Source of the DNA: G965215225 sp965215225
GTDB lineage: Bacteria > Pseudomonadota > Gammaproteobacteria > CBDBNL01 > JAAOII01
DNA: 64,000 bases
Assembly: GCA_965215225.1 (NCBI GenBank)
Contig: OZ244039.1
Coordinates: forward strand, 496,001 to 560,000
Direction of reading: 5' to 3'
Position 1 is the first letter of the stretch. Every line of letters starts with the position of its first letter. A program made the translations under genes and the position numbers. The notes beneath the pieces were generated by a model. The model was not told the DNA's origin. It did no database searches and saw only the letters and a program-made list of their open reading frames with translations. Below, piece after piece: positions 25,831-34,661 of this stretch.

Positions 25831-25960
25831 TTCATAATTAATGAAAGACCTCTTTCTGGTGAGAGATCAGAGAGGGGCTATTTGTTAGTAAAAAATTAAA
25901 GGAAATTGTTTCAATTACCTCCCTCGCTGGGTTGCTCAAGCATCTCGGCGGGGTTTTTTT
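25831..25960 (+). ncRNA. Array RNA unit 6 (class B)
   Basis: -10 at 25819-25824. The short frame MKDLFLVRDQRGAIC spans the hairpin. The terminator stem starts CCTCGCTG, a C-to-T change still allowing a G-U pair; T run 25954-25960. Confidence 0.62.
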
Positions 25961-26214
25961 AATCCCAGCTATTTTCATAGTCGATGATTCAATCGGTTTC
26001 TCGCTTGTTGAATCTTTTGTTCGGTCACTGAGTGGAAATATCTTTCTTCGCTCATTTGCTGGTTCGCTGATGAGCCTTGTAGTCTTAATTATGACTGGGA
26101 GTGGAATTGGAATGATACAGCCGATAAACAATCTTTCGTAAAGCTATTTCATTTTTTTCATTTTTTTTCTGTCATAATATGTTTTTTTCTCTAAAAAATG
26201 GGTATAATGCTTTT

Positions 26215-26335
26215 CACACAATAATGCAAAACCTCTCTGTTGCTTATCAGAGCGGTGTTGCACTGAAAACGAAAGAAAAGTTGTTTAACATAGTGTACCC
26301 CGTTGGGTTGTTCAAACATCTCGGCGGGGTTTTTT
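26215..26335 (+). ncRNA. Array RNA unit 7 (class C)
   Basis: -10 at 26203-26208. The hairpin CCTCTCTG...CAGAGCGG has one mismatch. Terminator from 26298, T run to 26335. Followed by five to six 53-bp spacer repeats. Confidence 0.62.
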
Positions 26336-26344
26336 AATTCCCGA

Positions 26345-26640
26345 CATTTTCATGGTCGGTGGCTCAGTCGGTTTCTTACTTGTTCGATTTTGGTGGGATG
26401 TGAAGGGGCTGGTGGTTCAGTCGGTTTCTTACTTGTTCGATTTTGGTGGGATGTGAAGGGACTGGTAGTTCAGTCAGTTCTTGCTTGTTGGATTTTGGCG
26501 AGATGTGAAGGGCTGGTGGTTCAGTCGGCTTCTTACTTGTTGGATTTTGGCGAGATGTGAAGGGACTGGTGGTTCAGTCGGTTTCTTACTTGTTGGATTT
26601 TGGCGAGATGTGAGGGGCTGGTGGTTCAGTTGCTTTCTTA
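26345..26640. repeat. 53-bp spacer repeats between array units
   Basis: Five to six direct copies of a unit of about 53 bp with the core ctggtggttcagtcggtt and gattttggcgagatgtgaag. One to four copies recur at about 24604-24790, 27350-27480, 27830-27960, 28290-28370 and 28755-28950, so copy number differs between spacers. No promoter or gene is seen inside. Confidence 0.8.
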
Positions 26641-26843
26641 CTTGTTCGGTCACTACTGAGCGGGAAGATCCTTTCTTCGCTCATTTGCTGGTTTGCTGAT
26701 GAGCCTTGTAGTCTTAATTATGATTGATAGTAAAATCGGAACAGCACAGCCGATGAACAATCTTTGACAAAGTTATTCCATTTTTTTTCTCATTTTTTTC
26801 TGTCATCTATCTTTTTTCTCTAAAAAACGGGTATAATGTTCTT

Positions 26844-27014
26844 TACATATTGAAAATTTCATTAAAAACCCTTTCTGTTGATTGTCTTGGATGAGATTGT
26901 CCAATCCCATCTAAGAGGACCTAAAAGAGAGGGACTACATTCTGTGAAAGGAATGGTTAATTAATAACATACTCTACCCCGCTGGGTTGTTCAAACATCT
27001 TGGCGGGGTTTTTT
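26844..27014 (+). ncRNA. Array RNA unit 8 (class D, long)
   Basis: -10 at 26832-26837. The longer body has a GATGAGATTG/CAATCCCATC stem (one A-C mismatch) in place of the short hairpin. Terminator from 26977, T run to 27014. Class D resembles the leaders upstream of the GLUG genes at 55158 and 57889. Confidence 0.62.
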
Positions 27015-27166
27015 AATTCCCGCCATTGATTACACCGAACCTTTCGGCTGATAGTGGAATTGGAACGGCGCAGCCGATGAACAATCTTTGACAAACTTAT
27101 TCCGCTTTTTTCTCATTTTTTTCTGTCATCTATCTTTTTTCTCTGAAAGATGGGTATAATGTTCTT

Positions 27167-27337
27167 ATCATATTGAAAGTTTCATTAAAAACCCTTTCTG
27201 TTGATTGTTTTGGATGAGATTGTCCAATCCCATCTAAGAAGGTCTAAAAGAGAGGGACTACATTCTGTGAAAGGAATGGTTAATTAGTAAAATATTCTAC
27301 CCCGCTGGGTTGTTCAAACATCTTGGCGGGGTTTTTT
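27167..27337 (+). ncRNA. Array RNA unit 9 (class D, long)
   Basis: -10 at 27155-27160; same stem as unit 8; terminator from 27300, T run 27332-27337. Confidence 0.62.
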
Positions 27338-27688
27338 AATTCCCGCCATTTTCATGGTCGGTGGTTTAATCGCTTTCTTACTTGTTGAATTTTGGCGAGA
27401 TGTGAAGGGACTGGTGGCTCAGTCGGTTTCTTACTTGTTGGATTTTGGCGAGATGTGAGGGGCTGGTGGTTCAGTTGCTTTCTTACTTGTTCGGTCACTA
27501 CTGAGCGGGAAGATCCTTTCTTCGCTCATTTGCTGGTTTGCTGATGAGCCTCACAAACCTTAGTTACGACTGATAGTGGAATTGGAATGATACAGCCGAT
27601 GAGCAATCTTTGGCAAAGCTATTCCGTTTTTTTCTCATTTTTTTCTGTCATATATGTTTTTTCTTTGAAAAATGGGTATAATGTTTCT

Positions 27689-27806
27689 TGCAACATTGAA
27701 GGGCCTCTCTGTTGCTTATCAGAGAGGTGTTGTACTGAAAACGAAAGAAAAGTTGTTTAACATAGTGTACCTCGCTGGGTTGTTCAAACATCTCAGCGGG
27801 GTTTTT
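27689..27806 (+). ncRNA. Array RNA unit 10 (class C)
   Basis: -10 at 27677-27682; hairpin CCTCTCTG...CAGAGAGG; terminator stem CCTCGCTG/CAGCGGGG, T run 27802-27806. Part of a larger block duplicated as unit 11 with its spacer (period about 470 bp). Confidence 0.62.
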
Positions 27807-28158
27807 AAATTCCAGCCATTTTCATGGTCGGTGGTTTAATCGCTTTCTTACTTGTTGAATTTTGGCGAGATGTGAAGGGACTGGTGGCTCAGTCGGTTTC
27901 TTACTTGTTGGATTTTGGCGAGATGTGAGGGGCTGGTGGTTCAGTTGCTTTCTTACTTGTTCGGTCACTACTGAGCGGGAAGATCCTTTCTTCGCTCATT
28001 TGCTGGTTTGCTGATGAGCCTCACAAACCTTAATTACGACTGATAGTGGAATTGGAATGATACAGCCGATGAGCAATCTTTGGCAAAGCTATTCCGTTTT
28101 TTTCTCATTTTTTTCTGTCATATATGTTTTTTCTTTGAAAAATGGGTATAATGTTTCT

Positions 28159-28277
28159 TGCAACATTGAAGGGCCTCTCTGTTGCTTATCAGAGAGGTGT
28201 TGCATTCAAAACGAAAGAACCTTTATTTAATATAGTGTACCTCGCTGGGTTGTTCAAACATCTCGGCGGGGTTTTTT
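28159..28277 (+). ncRNA. Array RNA unit 11 (class C)
   Basis: -10 at 28147-28152; terminator to 28277. Near-copy of unit 10 including the upstream spacer, which shows recent block duplication. Confidence 0.62.
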
Positions 28278-28575
28278 AATTCCAGCTACTTTCATGGTTG
28301 GTGGCTCAGTCGGTTTCTTACTTGTTCGATTTTGGTGGGATGTGAAGGGACTGGTGGTTCAGTTGCTTTCTTACTTGTTTGGTCACTACTGAGCGGGAAG
28401 ATCCTTTCTTCGCTCATTTGCTCGTTTGCTGATGGGCCTTGCAATTCTTAATTACGGCTGATAATGGAATTGGAATGACGCAGCCAATGAGTAATCTTTG
28501 GCAAAGTTATTCCGTTTTTTCTCATTTTTTTCTGTCATATATCTTTTTTCTCTGAAAGATGGGTATAATGTTCTT

Positions 28576-28745
28576 ATCATATTGAAAGTTTCATTAAAAA
28601 CCCTTTCTGTTGATTGTTTTGGATGAGATTGTCCAATCCCATCTAAGAAGGTCTAAAAGAAAGGGACTACATTCTGTAAAAGGAATGTTTAATTAGTAAC
28701 ATATCTACCCCGCTGGGTTGTTCAAACATCTCGGCGGGGTTTTTT
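28576..28745 (+). ncRNA. Array RNA unit 12 (class D, long)
   Basis: -10 at 28564-28569; stem as in units 8 and 9; terminator from 28708, T run 28740-28745. Last intact unit. Confidence 0.62.
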
Positions 28746-29199
28746 AATTCCCAATGTTTTCATAGTCGGTGGTTCAATCGGCTTCTTACTTGTTGAATTT
28801 TGGCGAGATGTGAAGGGCTGGTGGTTCGGTCGGCTTCTTACTTGTTGAATTTTGGCGAGATGTGAAGGGACTGGTGGTTCAATGGATTTCTTGCTCGTTA
28901 GATTTTGGCGAGATGTGAAGGGCTGGTGGTTCAGTCGGTTTCTTACTTGTTCGGTCATTGGGCGGGGGATATTTTCTTCGCTTAATTGTTGGTTCGCTGA
29001 TGAGCCTTGCAATTCTTAATTACGGCTGATAGTAAAATCGGAACGGCACAGCCGATGAGTAACCTTTGGCAAACTTATGCCGGTTTTTTTCTGAAAATGG
29101 GCACATGAATTCCCACCACAAATCAACAGCTCTGACGGGAATATATAACCTACCTTAATAATCTACCTCATGAAAAAAAGGATAATTATTCAGAGGTTT

Positions 29200-29820
29200 G
29201 TCAATATAAGGTCAATTTAGTAGGTATAATAAAGCGCTATGCTAGCTAGGATTAATTTCTATTTTTCGATGGTTTTTTGTTATTTAGTAGGTATAATAGA
29301 GCGCTATGCTAGCTAGGGTTAATTTCTATTTTTCGATGGTTTTTTGTTATTTAAGTGGGTATAATAAAGCGTTATGCTAGCTAGGATTAATTTCTATTTT
29401 TCGATGGTTTTTTGTTATTTAGTAGGTATAATAAAGCGCTATGCTAGCTGGGATTAATTTCTATTTTTCGATGGTTTTTTGTTATTTAGTAGGTATAATA
29501 AAGCGCTATGCTAGCTGGGATTAATTTTTATTTTTCGATGGTTTTTTGTTATTTAGTAGGTATAATAAAGCGCTATGCTAGCTAGGATTAATTTTTATTT
29601 TTCGATGGTTTTCTGTTATTTAGTAGGTATAATAAAGCGCTATGCTAGCTGGGACTAATTTCTATTTTTCGATGGTTTTTTGTTATTTAGTAGGTATAAT
29701 AAAGCGTTATGCTAGCTAGGATTAATTTTTATTTTTCGATGGTTTTTTGTTATTTAAGTAGGTATAATAAAGCACTATGTTAAATTAGGTTTAATCTTTT
29801 TATTTTGAACGGCTTTTTAT
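29200..29820 (+). promoter_or_regulatory. Nine tandem promoter copies upstream of GLUG lipoprotein 2
   Basis: A 67-bp unit carrying GGTATAAT recurs nine times, with TATAAT at 29225, 29292, 29360, 29427, 29494, 29561, 29628, 29695 and 29763. The last copy is the proper distance (about 50 nt) from the ATG at 29822. In each unit ATG follows TATAAT by 8 bases and opens a frame of about 25 codons (MLARINFYFSMVFCYLVG), so the unit looks like duplicated promoter plus 5' gene start. Confidence 0.75.
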
Positions 29821-29821
29821 T

Positions 29822-31483
29822 ATGATGTTCTTTTATTTTTTTCAGTTTTTCGGTTTGGCAGCTCGTGTATCCCGTGGGGCTCTGATGTCTGTCTTGCCCT
29901 TCCAGCATTCATATTGTCTGGCGCGGGGATTTCTTTTCTTCTTAGCTGGAGTTGGCTTCTTATTAGTTCTTGCTGCATGTGGTGGTGGTGGTGGTAGTAG
30001 CGGCGGCGGGATGGATAGTTCTCCGAGCACCGAGCCTTCTGTTAGAGGGTTAGATTGCTCAGCTGATGCGGGTCAAGATTGCGATGGTGATGGTCATAAA
30101 GACAATGAGGATATAGATGATGATGGGGATGGGTTGATAGAAATTAGAACAGCGAGGCAATTAAATGCAGTGAGGTTTGCTCTTAGTGGCGATGGGCGTA
30201 GGTCATCGCCAGGTGGGTCGCTTGACACCACTGGCTGTGGTGGTGGCCAAGATGCTGAGGGCGTGAATATCACTACCTGTTCTGGCTATGAGCTGGTTGC
30301 GGATATAAGTCTTACAGCCTATGTGAATGCTGATGAAGGCAAAGGCTGGCAACCATTGGGTCATGATAACGATAGTGCTAAAGATGGATGTCAAGGACCT
30401 GTTTTTCGAGGGACTTTTGAAGGCAATGACTGGACGATTAGTGATTTAAACATTAGTCGTTCAGGCGAGGATTGTGTGGGTCTGTTTGGCCGAATCGAAG
30501 GTGGGAAGGTGCGTAATCTTGAGGTGGAAGCTGCTCATATCACAGGGAAGAATAGGGTGGGTATTTTAGCTGGAGTTGGTAACGATCCGACAAGTATTCG
30601 GGCTACTAGTGTTTCCTCATCCACATTGAGAGGTGAAGAACGTATAGGTGGTTTGATTGGGCATCTTTCCCGTGGCACGATTATTTCTACTTCTGCTGAG
30701 GTCAATAGTGAGATAGTTGGGAATGACCGAATTGGTGGCTTGATAGGGCATGCTTGGGCATCCAGGATAAGACACTCTTCTGCTATTAACAACGATATTC
30801 GTGGTCGAGATCGGCTAGGTGGTCTGCTTGGCTCTAGCTGGGATGTGGAAATTAGTGGGTCCGTAGCGGTTTTCAATGAGCTACATGGCCGCAATCTGTT
30901 AGGCGGTTTAGTAGGTGATAGTGCTGCGGGACGGACGATAATTGCTTCAATGGCTCGTTTTTCCTTAATCAACGGGAGGGGCAATAGTGCAGGTGGTTTG
31001 ATAGGAGGAGGTGCTGGTACACGAATTACCTCTTCGATGGTTTCGGGCGGTGGCCTAGTTGGCTCCAGTAGAGTTGGCGGTTTGATAGGGGAGGCTAACA
31101 AGAATATTGTCTTCACTTCGTCCTATGCAGTTGTTTCTGATATCAACGGCTCCTCTGATACGAACGGGTTGGTCGGGCTCAATACTTCGCCGGTTACCAT
31201 TAATGATTCCTATTGGGCTTTGTTTCCCACCGATGATCTGCCTTCAGATGCTTTTAGCAAAAGCATCTCGGAGTTACAATCTCCTACGGACTTTAGTGGT
31301 AGTATTTATGACAGCTGGGATGAGGGGGCTGGCATAGCTCGTTGGTGTGATAGTGATAATAGTGGGCGCATTGAAACAGGTGAACAAACCGGTGGGAATC
31401 TTGTCTGGGATTTGGGCACAGCAACTCAGTATCCTGTCGTTCGCTGCACTCCGATAAGCCCTGCTGACTGGCGTGATTGGTAG
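29822..31483 (+). CDS. GLUG-repeat surface lipoprotein 2 (C-terminus truncated)
   Basis: The 553-residue member has lipobox LAAC (Cys53) followed by a Gly-rich tether. There is a short acidic calcium-type stretch (DIDDDGDGLIEI), the Cys-containing lead-in (CSGYELVADISL, CVGLFGRIEGG), and seven or eight divergent GLUG repeats (IGGLIGHxxxxxI...). Its repeats are the least alike in the window, so it may be the oldest or the most selected copy. Relative to the paralogues, the second Trp of the C-terminal WW motif is a TAG stop (WRDW*). The old tail (GTAKLQLD...) is still readable in frame at 31484-31540. It lacks the N-terminal beta domain of copies 1, 3 and 4. Confidence 0.82.
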   Translation: MMFFYFFQFFGLAARVSRGALMSVLPFQHSYCLARGFLFFLAGVGFLLVLAACGGGGGSSGGGMDSSPSTEPSVRGLDCSADAGQDCDGDGHKDNEDIDDDGDGLIEIRTARQLNAVRFALSGDGRRSSPGGSLDTTGCGGGQDAEGVNITTCSGYELVADISLTAYVNADEGKGWQPLGHDNDSAKDGCQGPVFRGTFEGNDWTISDLNISRSGEDCVGLFGRIEGGKVRNLEVEAAHITGKNRVGILAGVGNDPTSIRATSVSSSTLRGEERIGGLIGHLSRGTIISTSAEVNSEIVGNDRIGGLIGHAWASRIRHSSAINNDIRGRDRLGGLLGSSWDVEISGSVAVFNELHGRNLLGGLVGDSAAGRTIIASMARFSLINGRGNSAGGLIGGGAGTRITSSMVSGGGLVGSSRVGGLIGEANKNIVFTSSYAVVSDINGSSDTNGLVGLNTSPVTINDSYWALFPTDDLPSDAFSKSISELQSPTDFSGSIYDSWDEGAGIARWCDSDNSGRIETGEQTGGNLVWDLGTATQYPVVRCTPISPADWRDW

Positions 31484-31559
31484 TTCTTGAATGGGACTGC
31501 CAAACTCCAACTAGACCCTTTTAGAAGATACCCTGCCCAGTTCAAATCCATAGCTAGTC

Positions 31560-31587
31560 TTTGTCTTTTGTTAATATTAAAGACAAA
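31560..31587. other. Inverted repeat between lipoprotein 2 and aroK
   Basis: TTTGTCTTT and AAAGACAAA form a perfect 9-bp stem around a 10-nt A/T loop. No clear T run follows on either strand, so its role as terminator or operator is open. Confidence 0.45.
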
Positions 31588-31620
31588 AGATAAGGGAGGG
31601 ATTTGACATAATATGTTGAT

Positions 31621-32145
31621 ATGACAGGACGCCAGATTCTTCTCATAGGTATGCCAGGCAGTGGCAAGACTACCATAGGCAGAGGACTTGCCAAGTCGCT
31701 TGGCATTTCGTTTTGCGACCTTGATGAAGAACTAGTCAATCAAGAAGGCATTAGCATCCGAGAGATTTTTGCCCGTCAAGGAGAGGAGGCCTTCCGTGAG
31801 CTAGAAACCACTATTTTGATGACTGCTCTTAAAGGAGATCCTAGCGTCATTGCCACTGGTGGCGGAGTGATAATGAGGCAGAGCAATCGTTTGGCGATGA
31901 AAGAGGGACATAAAGAGGGACATTTGGTTATCTATCTTGAGGCAAGTGTGGAGTTGCTATATGCCCGTCTTGAGGGAGAGATAGACCGTCCCCTGCTGTT
32001 GGGTGAGGACAAGAAGGGGCAAATAGAAAGCCTACTAGCTCAACGAGCAGCCATCTATCTTAAGACAGCGGATTTGATTCTAAAGGTAGATGGCTTAAGT
32101 GAGAAGGAGGCGGTTGATAGATTGTGTCAAATGGTCAAGCATTAG
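31621..32145 (+). CDS. aroK: Shikimate kinase
   Basis: Phosphorylates shikimate in aromatic amino-acid synthesis; 174 residues, normal length. The P-loop GMPGSGKTT lies at residues 10-18. DLDEELV (Mg2+/shikimate Asp), FRELE, the GGG shikimate-binding loop (ATGGGVIM) and the lid arginine motif RPLL are all present. aroB, its common partner, is absent. TTGACA at 31603 lies too close to the start to serve as its -35. Confidence 0.94.
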   Translation: MTGRQILLIGMPGSGKTTIGRGLAKSLGISFCDLDEELVNQEGISIREIFARQGEEAFRELETTILMTALKGDPSVIATGGGVIMRQSNRLAMKEGHKEGHLVIYLEASVELLYARLEGEIDRPLLLGEDKKGQIESLLAQRAAIYLKTADLILKVDGLSEKEAVDRLCQMVKH

Positions 32146-32280
32146 TCTTGTTGTCCATTTGGCTAAAAGGTCACGGTCTTTTCTTCTATATTGACCTAGT
32201 TGTCATAAAATCTTTACAATGATTAGATACAGAGACAGATGGGGAAGGAAGAAGATGGCAAAGAAGAAGAGAGTTCCTAG

Positions 32281-33309
32281 GTGCTAGTTGCAGTTCTTTT
32301 TGGCGGGCAGTCTGGGGAACACGAGATATCGGTTATTTCAGCTGCTTCGGTTGCCAAGGCCTTAGAGACCACAGGCTATGAATGTATCTATTTGGGCATT
32401 AATCGTAATGGTCAATGGTTGCAGATGGCTGAGGTGGTCTCTCCTCATGATAATATGCCACAAGGGCGGATAGTGATAGAGCCAGGTAGTCGGCACCTCT
32501 TTCTGATTGAGGAACAAGGACTTAAGCCTATTAATGTTGATCTTGTCTTTCCCGTGCTTCACGGTTCGTTTGGTGAGGATGGGAGGGTGCAGGGGCTGTT
32601 GGATTGTCTAGCGATTCCCTATGTGGGAGCAGATACTTTGGGCTCTGCCATCACTAATGACAAGGATGTGACCAAACGCCTACTAAAAGGAATAGGTATC
32701 CAGGTGGCGAAACATCAAGCCCTCAGAAAACCAACTGATATAAGTTTTTACGAAGCAAAGGAGCTGCTAGGAACACCTTTCTGGGTGAAGCCGGCTAATC
32801 TTGGCTCTTCTTTGGGAATGGTCTTGGTATCTAATAAACAAGACTATGAGGCGGCGGTTCACGCGGCTTTTGCCTTAGACCATAAGATAATGGTAGAGGA
32901 GCATATAGAAGGACGCGAGTTGGAATGTTCGATTTTACAAGATAGCAACGGCATTCTCGTTTCTCGATCTGGTGAGATTGTGGTTCAGGGAGATCACTAT
33001 TTCTATGACTATGATGCCAAATACAATGACCCAGACGGTGCCAAGCTGATTATTCCCGCTAAGCTGAGCGAAGAGATAACGGAGAAGATAAAAAAAATAG
33101 CCCTTGCTTCGTTCAATGCATTGGAAGGCCGTCATATTATGCGGGTGGATATGTTCTTAAAGCCCGATGGGACGGTTGTGGTTAGCGAGGTTCAGACCAT
33201 ACCGGGATTTACCGATATCAGCATGTATCCCAAGCTGTTGGAACTGGAAGGCATAGACCTACCCGACCTAACCCATAGGTTGGTCCAGCAAGCGCTGGCA
33301 CGCAGCTAG
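32281..33309 (+). CDS. ddl: D-alanine--D-alanine ligase
   Basis: Joins two D-Ala for peptidoglycan; 342 residues, the longer Ddl type. It starts at GTG 32281, directly after an in-frame stop. The ATP-grasp features are FGGQSGEHEISVISA, HGSFGEDGRVQGLLD, KPANLGSSLGM, the omega-loop YDYDAKYNDPDGAKLIIPA and the C-terminal metal site. The usual E-x-N of the Mg2+ site reads E303-V-Q305 (EVQTIPGFT), an Asn-to-Gln change. SMYPKL is normal. It stands apart from mur/fts genes. Its last codons seed the repeat tail downstream. Confidence 0.92.
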   Translation: MLVAVLFGGQSGEHEISVISAASVAKALETTGYECIYLGINRNGQWLQMAEVVSPHDNMPQGRIVIEPGSRHLFLIEEQGLKPINVDLVFPVLHGSFGEDGRVQGLLDCLAIPYVGADTLGSAITNDKDVTKRLLKGIGIQVAKHQALRKPTDISFYEAKELLGTPFWVKPANLGSSLGMVLVSNKQDYEAAVHAAFALDHKIMVEEHIEGRELECSILQDSNGILVSRSGEIVVQGDHYFYDYDAKYNDPDGAKLIIPAKLSEEITEKIKKIALASFNALEGRHIMRVDMFLKPDGTVVVSEVQTIPGFTDISMYPKLLELEGIDLPDLTHRLVQQALARS

Positions 33310-34085
33310 CCTTTCCTATATACTTCCCTATGATTCCTATAAGTGAAACTATATCGGTATATTAAGGTATATTTATATTAAAGCAGCCATGAGGAAATCT
33401 ATGCTAGTCAAAACAAGCTGCGCAACTAACCTTTCCTATATCCTTCCCCATAAGTGAAAGTATATCGGTATATTAAAAGCATATTAAAGGTGTATTGGTA
33501 TATCGGTATATTGGTTCAACAAGCGCTGGCACGCAGCTAGCCTTTCCTATATACTTCCCTATGATTCCTATAAGTGAAAGTATATCGGCATATTAAGGTA
33601 TATTAAAAGCATATTAAGGTGTATTGGCATATCGGTATATTAAGGTGTATTGGTATATCGGTATATTGGTTCAACAAGCGCTGGCACGCAGCTAGCCTTT
33701 GCTATATACTTCCCTATGATTCCTATAAGTGAAAGTATATTGGCATATTGGTATATTCATATCGGTATATTAAGGTATATTAAAGCATATTAAGGTGTAT
33801 TGGTATATCGGTATATTGGTTCAACAAGCGCTGGCACGCAGCTAGCCTTTCCTATATACTTCCCTATGATTCCTATAAGTGAAAGTATATTGGCATATTG
33901 GTATAATAAAGCATATTGGCATATCGGTATATTAAAAGCATATTAAGGTGTACTGGTATATTGGTATATCGGTATATTAAAGCATATCGGTATATTAAGG
34001 CATATTAAAGTATATTAAGGCATATTTATATTAAAGCAGCCATGAGGAAATCTATGCTAGTCAAAACAAGCTGCGCAACTAATCT
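33310..34085. repeat. Repeat tail built from the ddl 3' end and TATATT-rich filler
   Basis: The final ddl codons plus about 50 downstream bases recur at 33511, 33666 and 33816 (the word ttggttcaacaagcgctggc), separated by runs of ggtatatt/aagcatatt motifs. A separate word (aagcagccatgaggaaatct) occurs near 33382 and 34036. No gene is seen in this 780-base stretch. Confidence 0.88.
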
Positions 34086-34107
34086 TACCTATCTTTATTA
34101 ATTGCCT

Positions 34108-34626
34108 ATGAAATCTTGCTATTCTAGCGCTTGGGGGCGCCATCTCTATTCTGTCAGTCGCTGGCTGGCTCTCCTTGGTGGATTGGTGTTGCTGCTCTTG
34201 ATTTTGATAAACTGCGCTTCCATATTAGGCAGAACCTTCTTTGCTGCCCCATTAAACGGCGATTTTGAAATGACTCAACTGGGTATTGCCTTTGCGGTCT
34301 TTTCCTTTTTTCCTTGGGCTCATATCCGTTGCGCTCATATAAGGATAGAGTTTTTTATTCGCTCGCCAAAAGGACGCTTGTTTTGCGATGCGCTAACCGA
34401 TGGGCTGTTTTGTCTGCTTGGTGCGGTCTTAACTATCGGTCTTGCTATTGGCAGTTATGATACCTATCTAAATAATCAACAAAGCGCAGTCCTTGCTTTG
34501 CCTCTGTGGTGGGGGTTTGCCGGCGCAATTCTGCCTACTTCTTTGCTTGGCTTGGTGTCTGGCTATTCCGCTTGGTTTCATTGGCGCTCTTGGATTGAAT
34601 CACTCTATTTAGCCCATCGCAATTAG
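34108..34626 (+). CDS. dctQ: TRAP transporter small membrane subunit (DctQ)
   Basis: Four-helix membrane subunit of a tripartite ATP-independent periplasmic transporter (172 residues from ATG 34108; a TTG two codons earlier is less likely). GRTFFAAPLNGDFEMTQLG near residues 48-66 is the family hallmark (R-x-x-x-x-x-P...D-E/L), and LPLWWGFAGAI lies in the last helix. It is followed after 35 bp by the large subunit. No periplasmic binding protein gene (DctP) is nearby. Confidence 0.87.
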   Translation: MKSCYSSAWGRHLYSVSRWLALLGGLVLLLLILINCASILGRTFFAAPLNGDFEMTQLGIAFAVFSFFPWAHIRCAHIRIEFFIRSPKGRLFCDALTDGLFCLLGAVLTIGLAIGSYDTYLNNQQSAVLALPLWWGFAGAILPTSLLGLVSGYSAWFHWRSWIESLYLAHRN

Positions 34627-34661
34627 ATAATTGCTCTGTTCCTGTTTTGTGTTCTTAGTAT

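Larger units (their letters stand above)
24160..28745 (+). repeat. Tandem array of 12 promoter-hairpin-terminator units
   Basis: Every unit has a conserved upstream T-rich block (tttttctgtcat, then a tctctgaaa-like word) and the box GGGTATAATG. A 110-170 base body with a hairpin follows, then an almost invariant terminator with stem CCCCGCTG/CGGCGGGG, loop containing TTGTTCAAACA, and a T run. Units lie about 280-650 bp apart because the spacers vary. Between units there is often a stem TCGGCTG/CAGCCGA and TTTGACAAAGC. Bodies fall into four classes. No other gene is convincing between 24111 and 29821. A decayed thirteenth unit, lacking the -10, is visible around 29030-29110. Confidence 0.85.

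Noticed and set aside
24160..28745. Array as CRISPR or as insertion sequences
   Set aside because: Units carry promoters and terminators, have no repeat-spacer rhythm, and encode no transposase or terminal inverted repeats.
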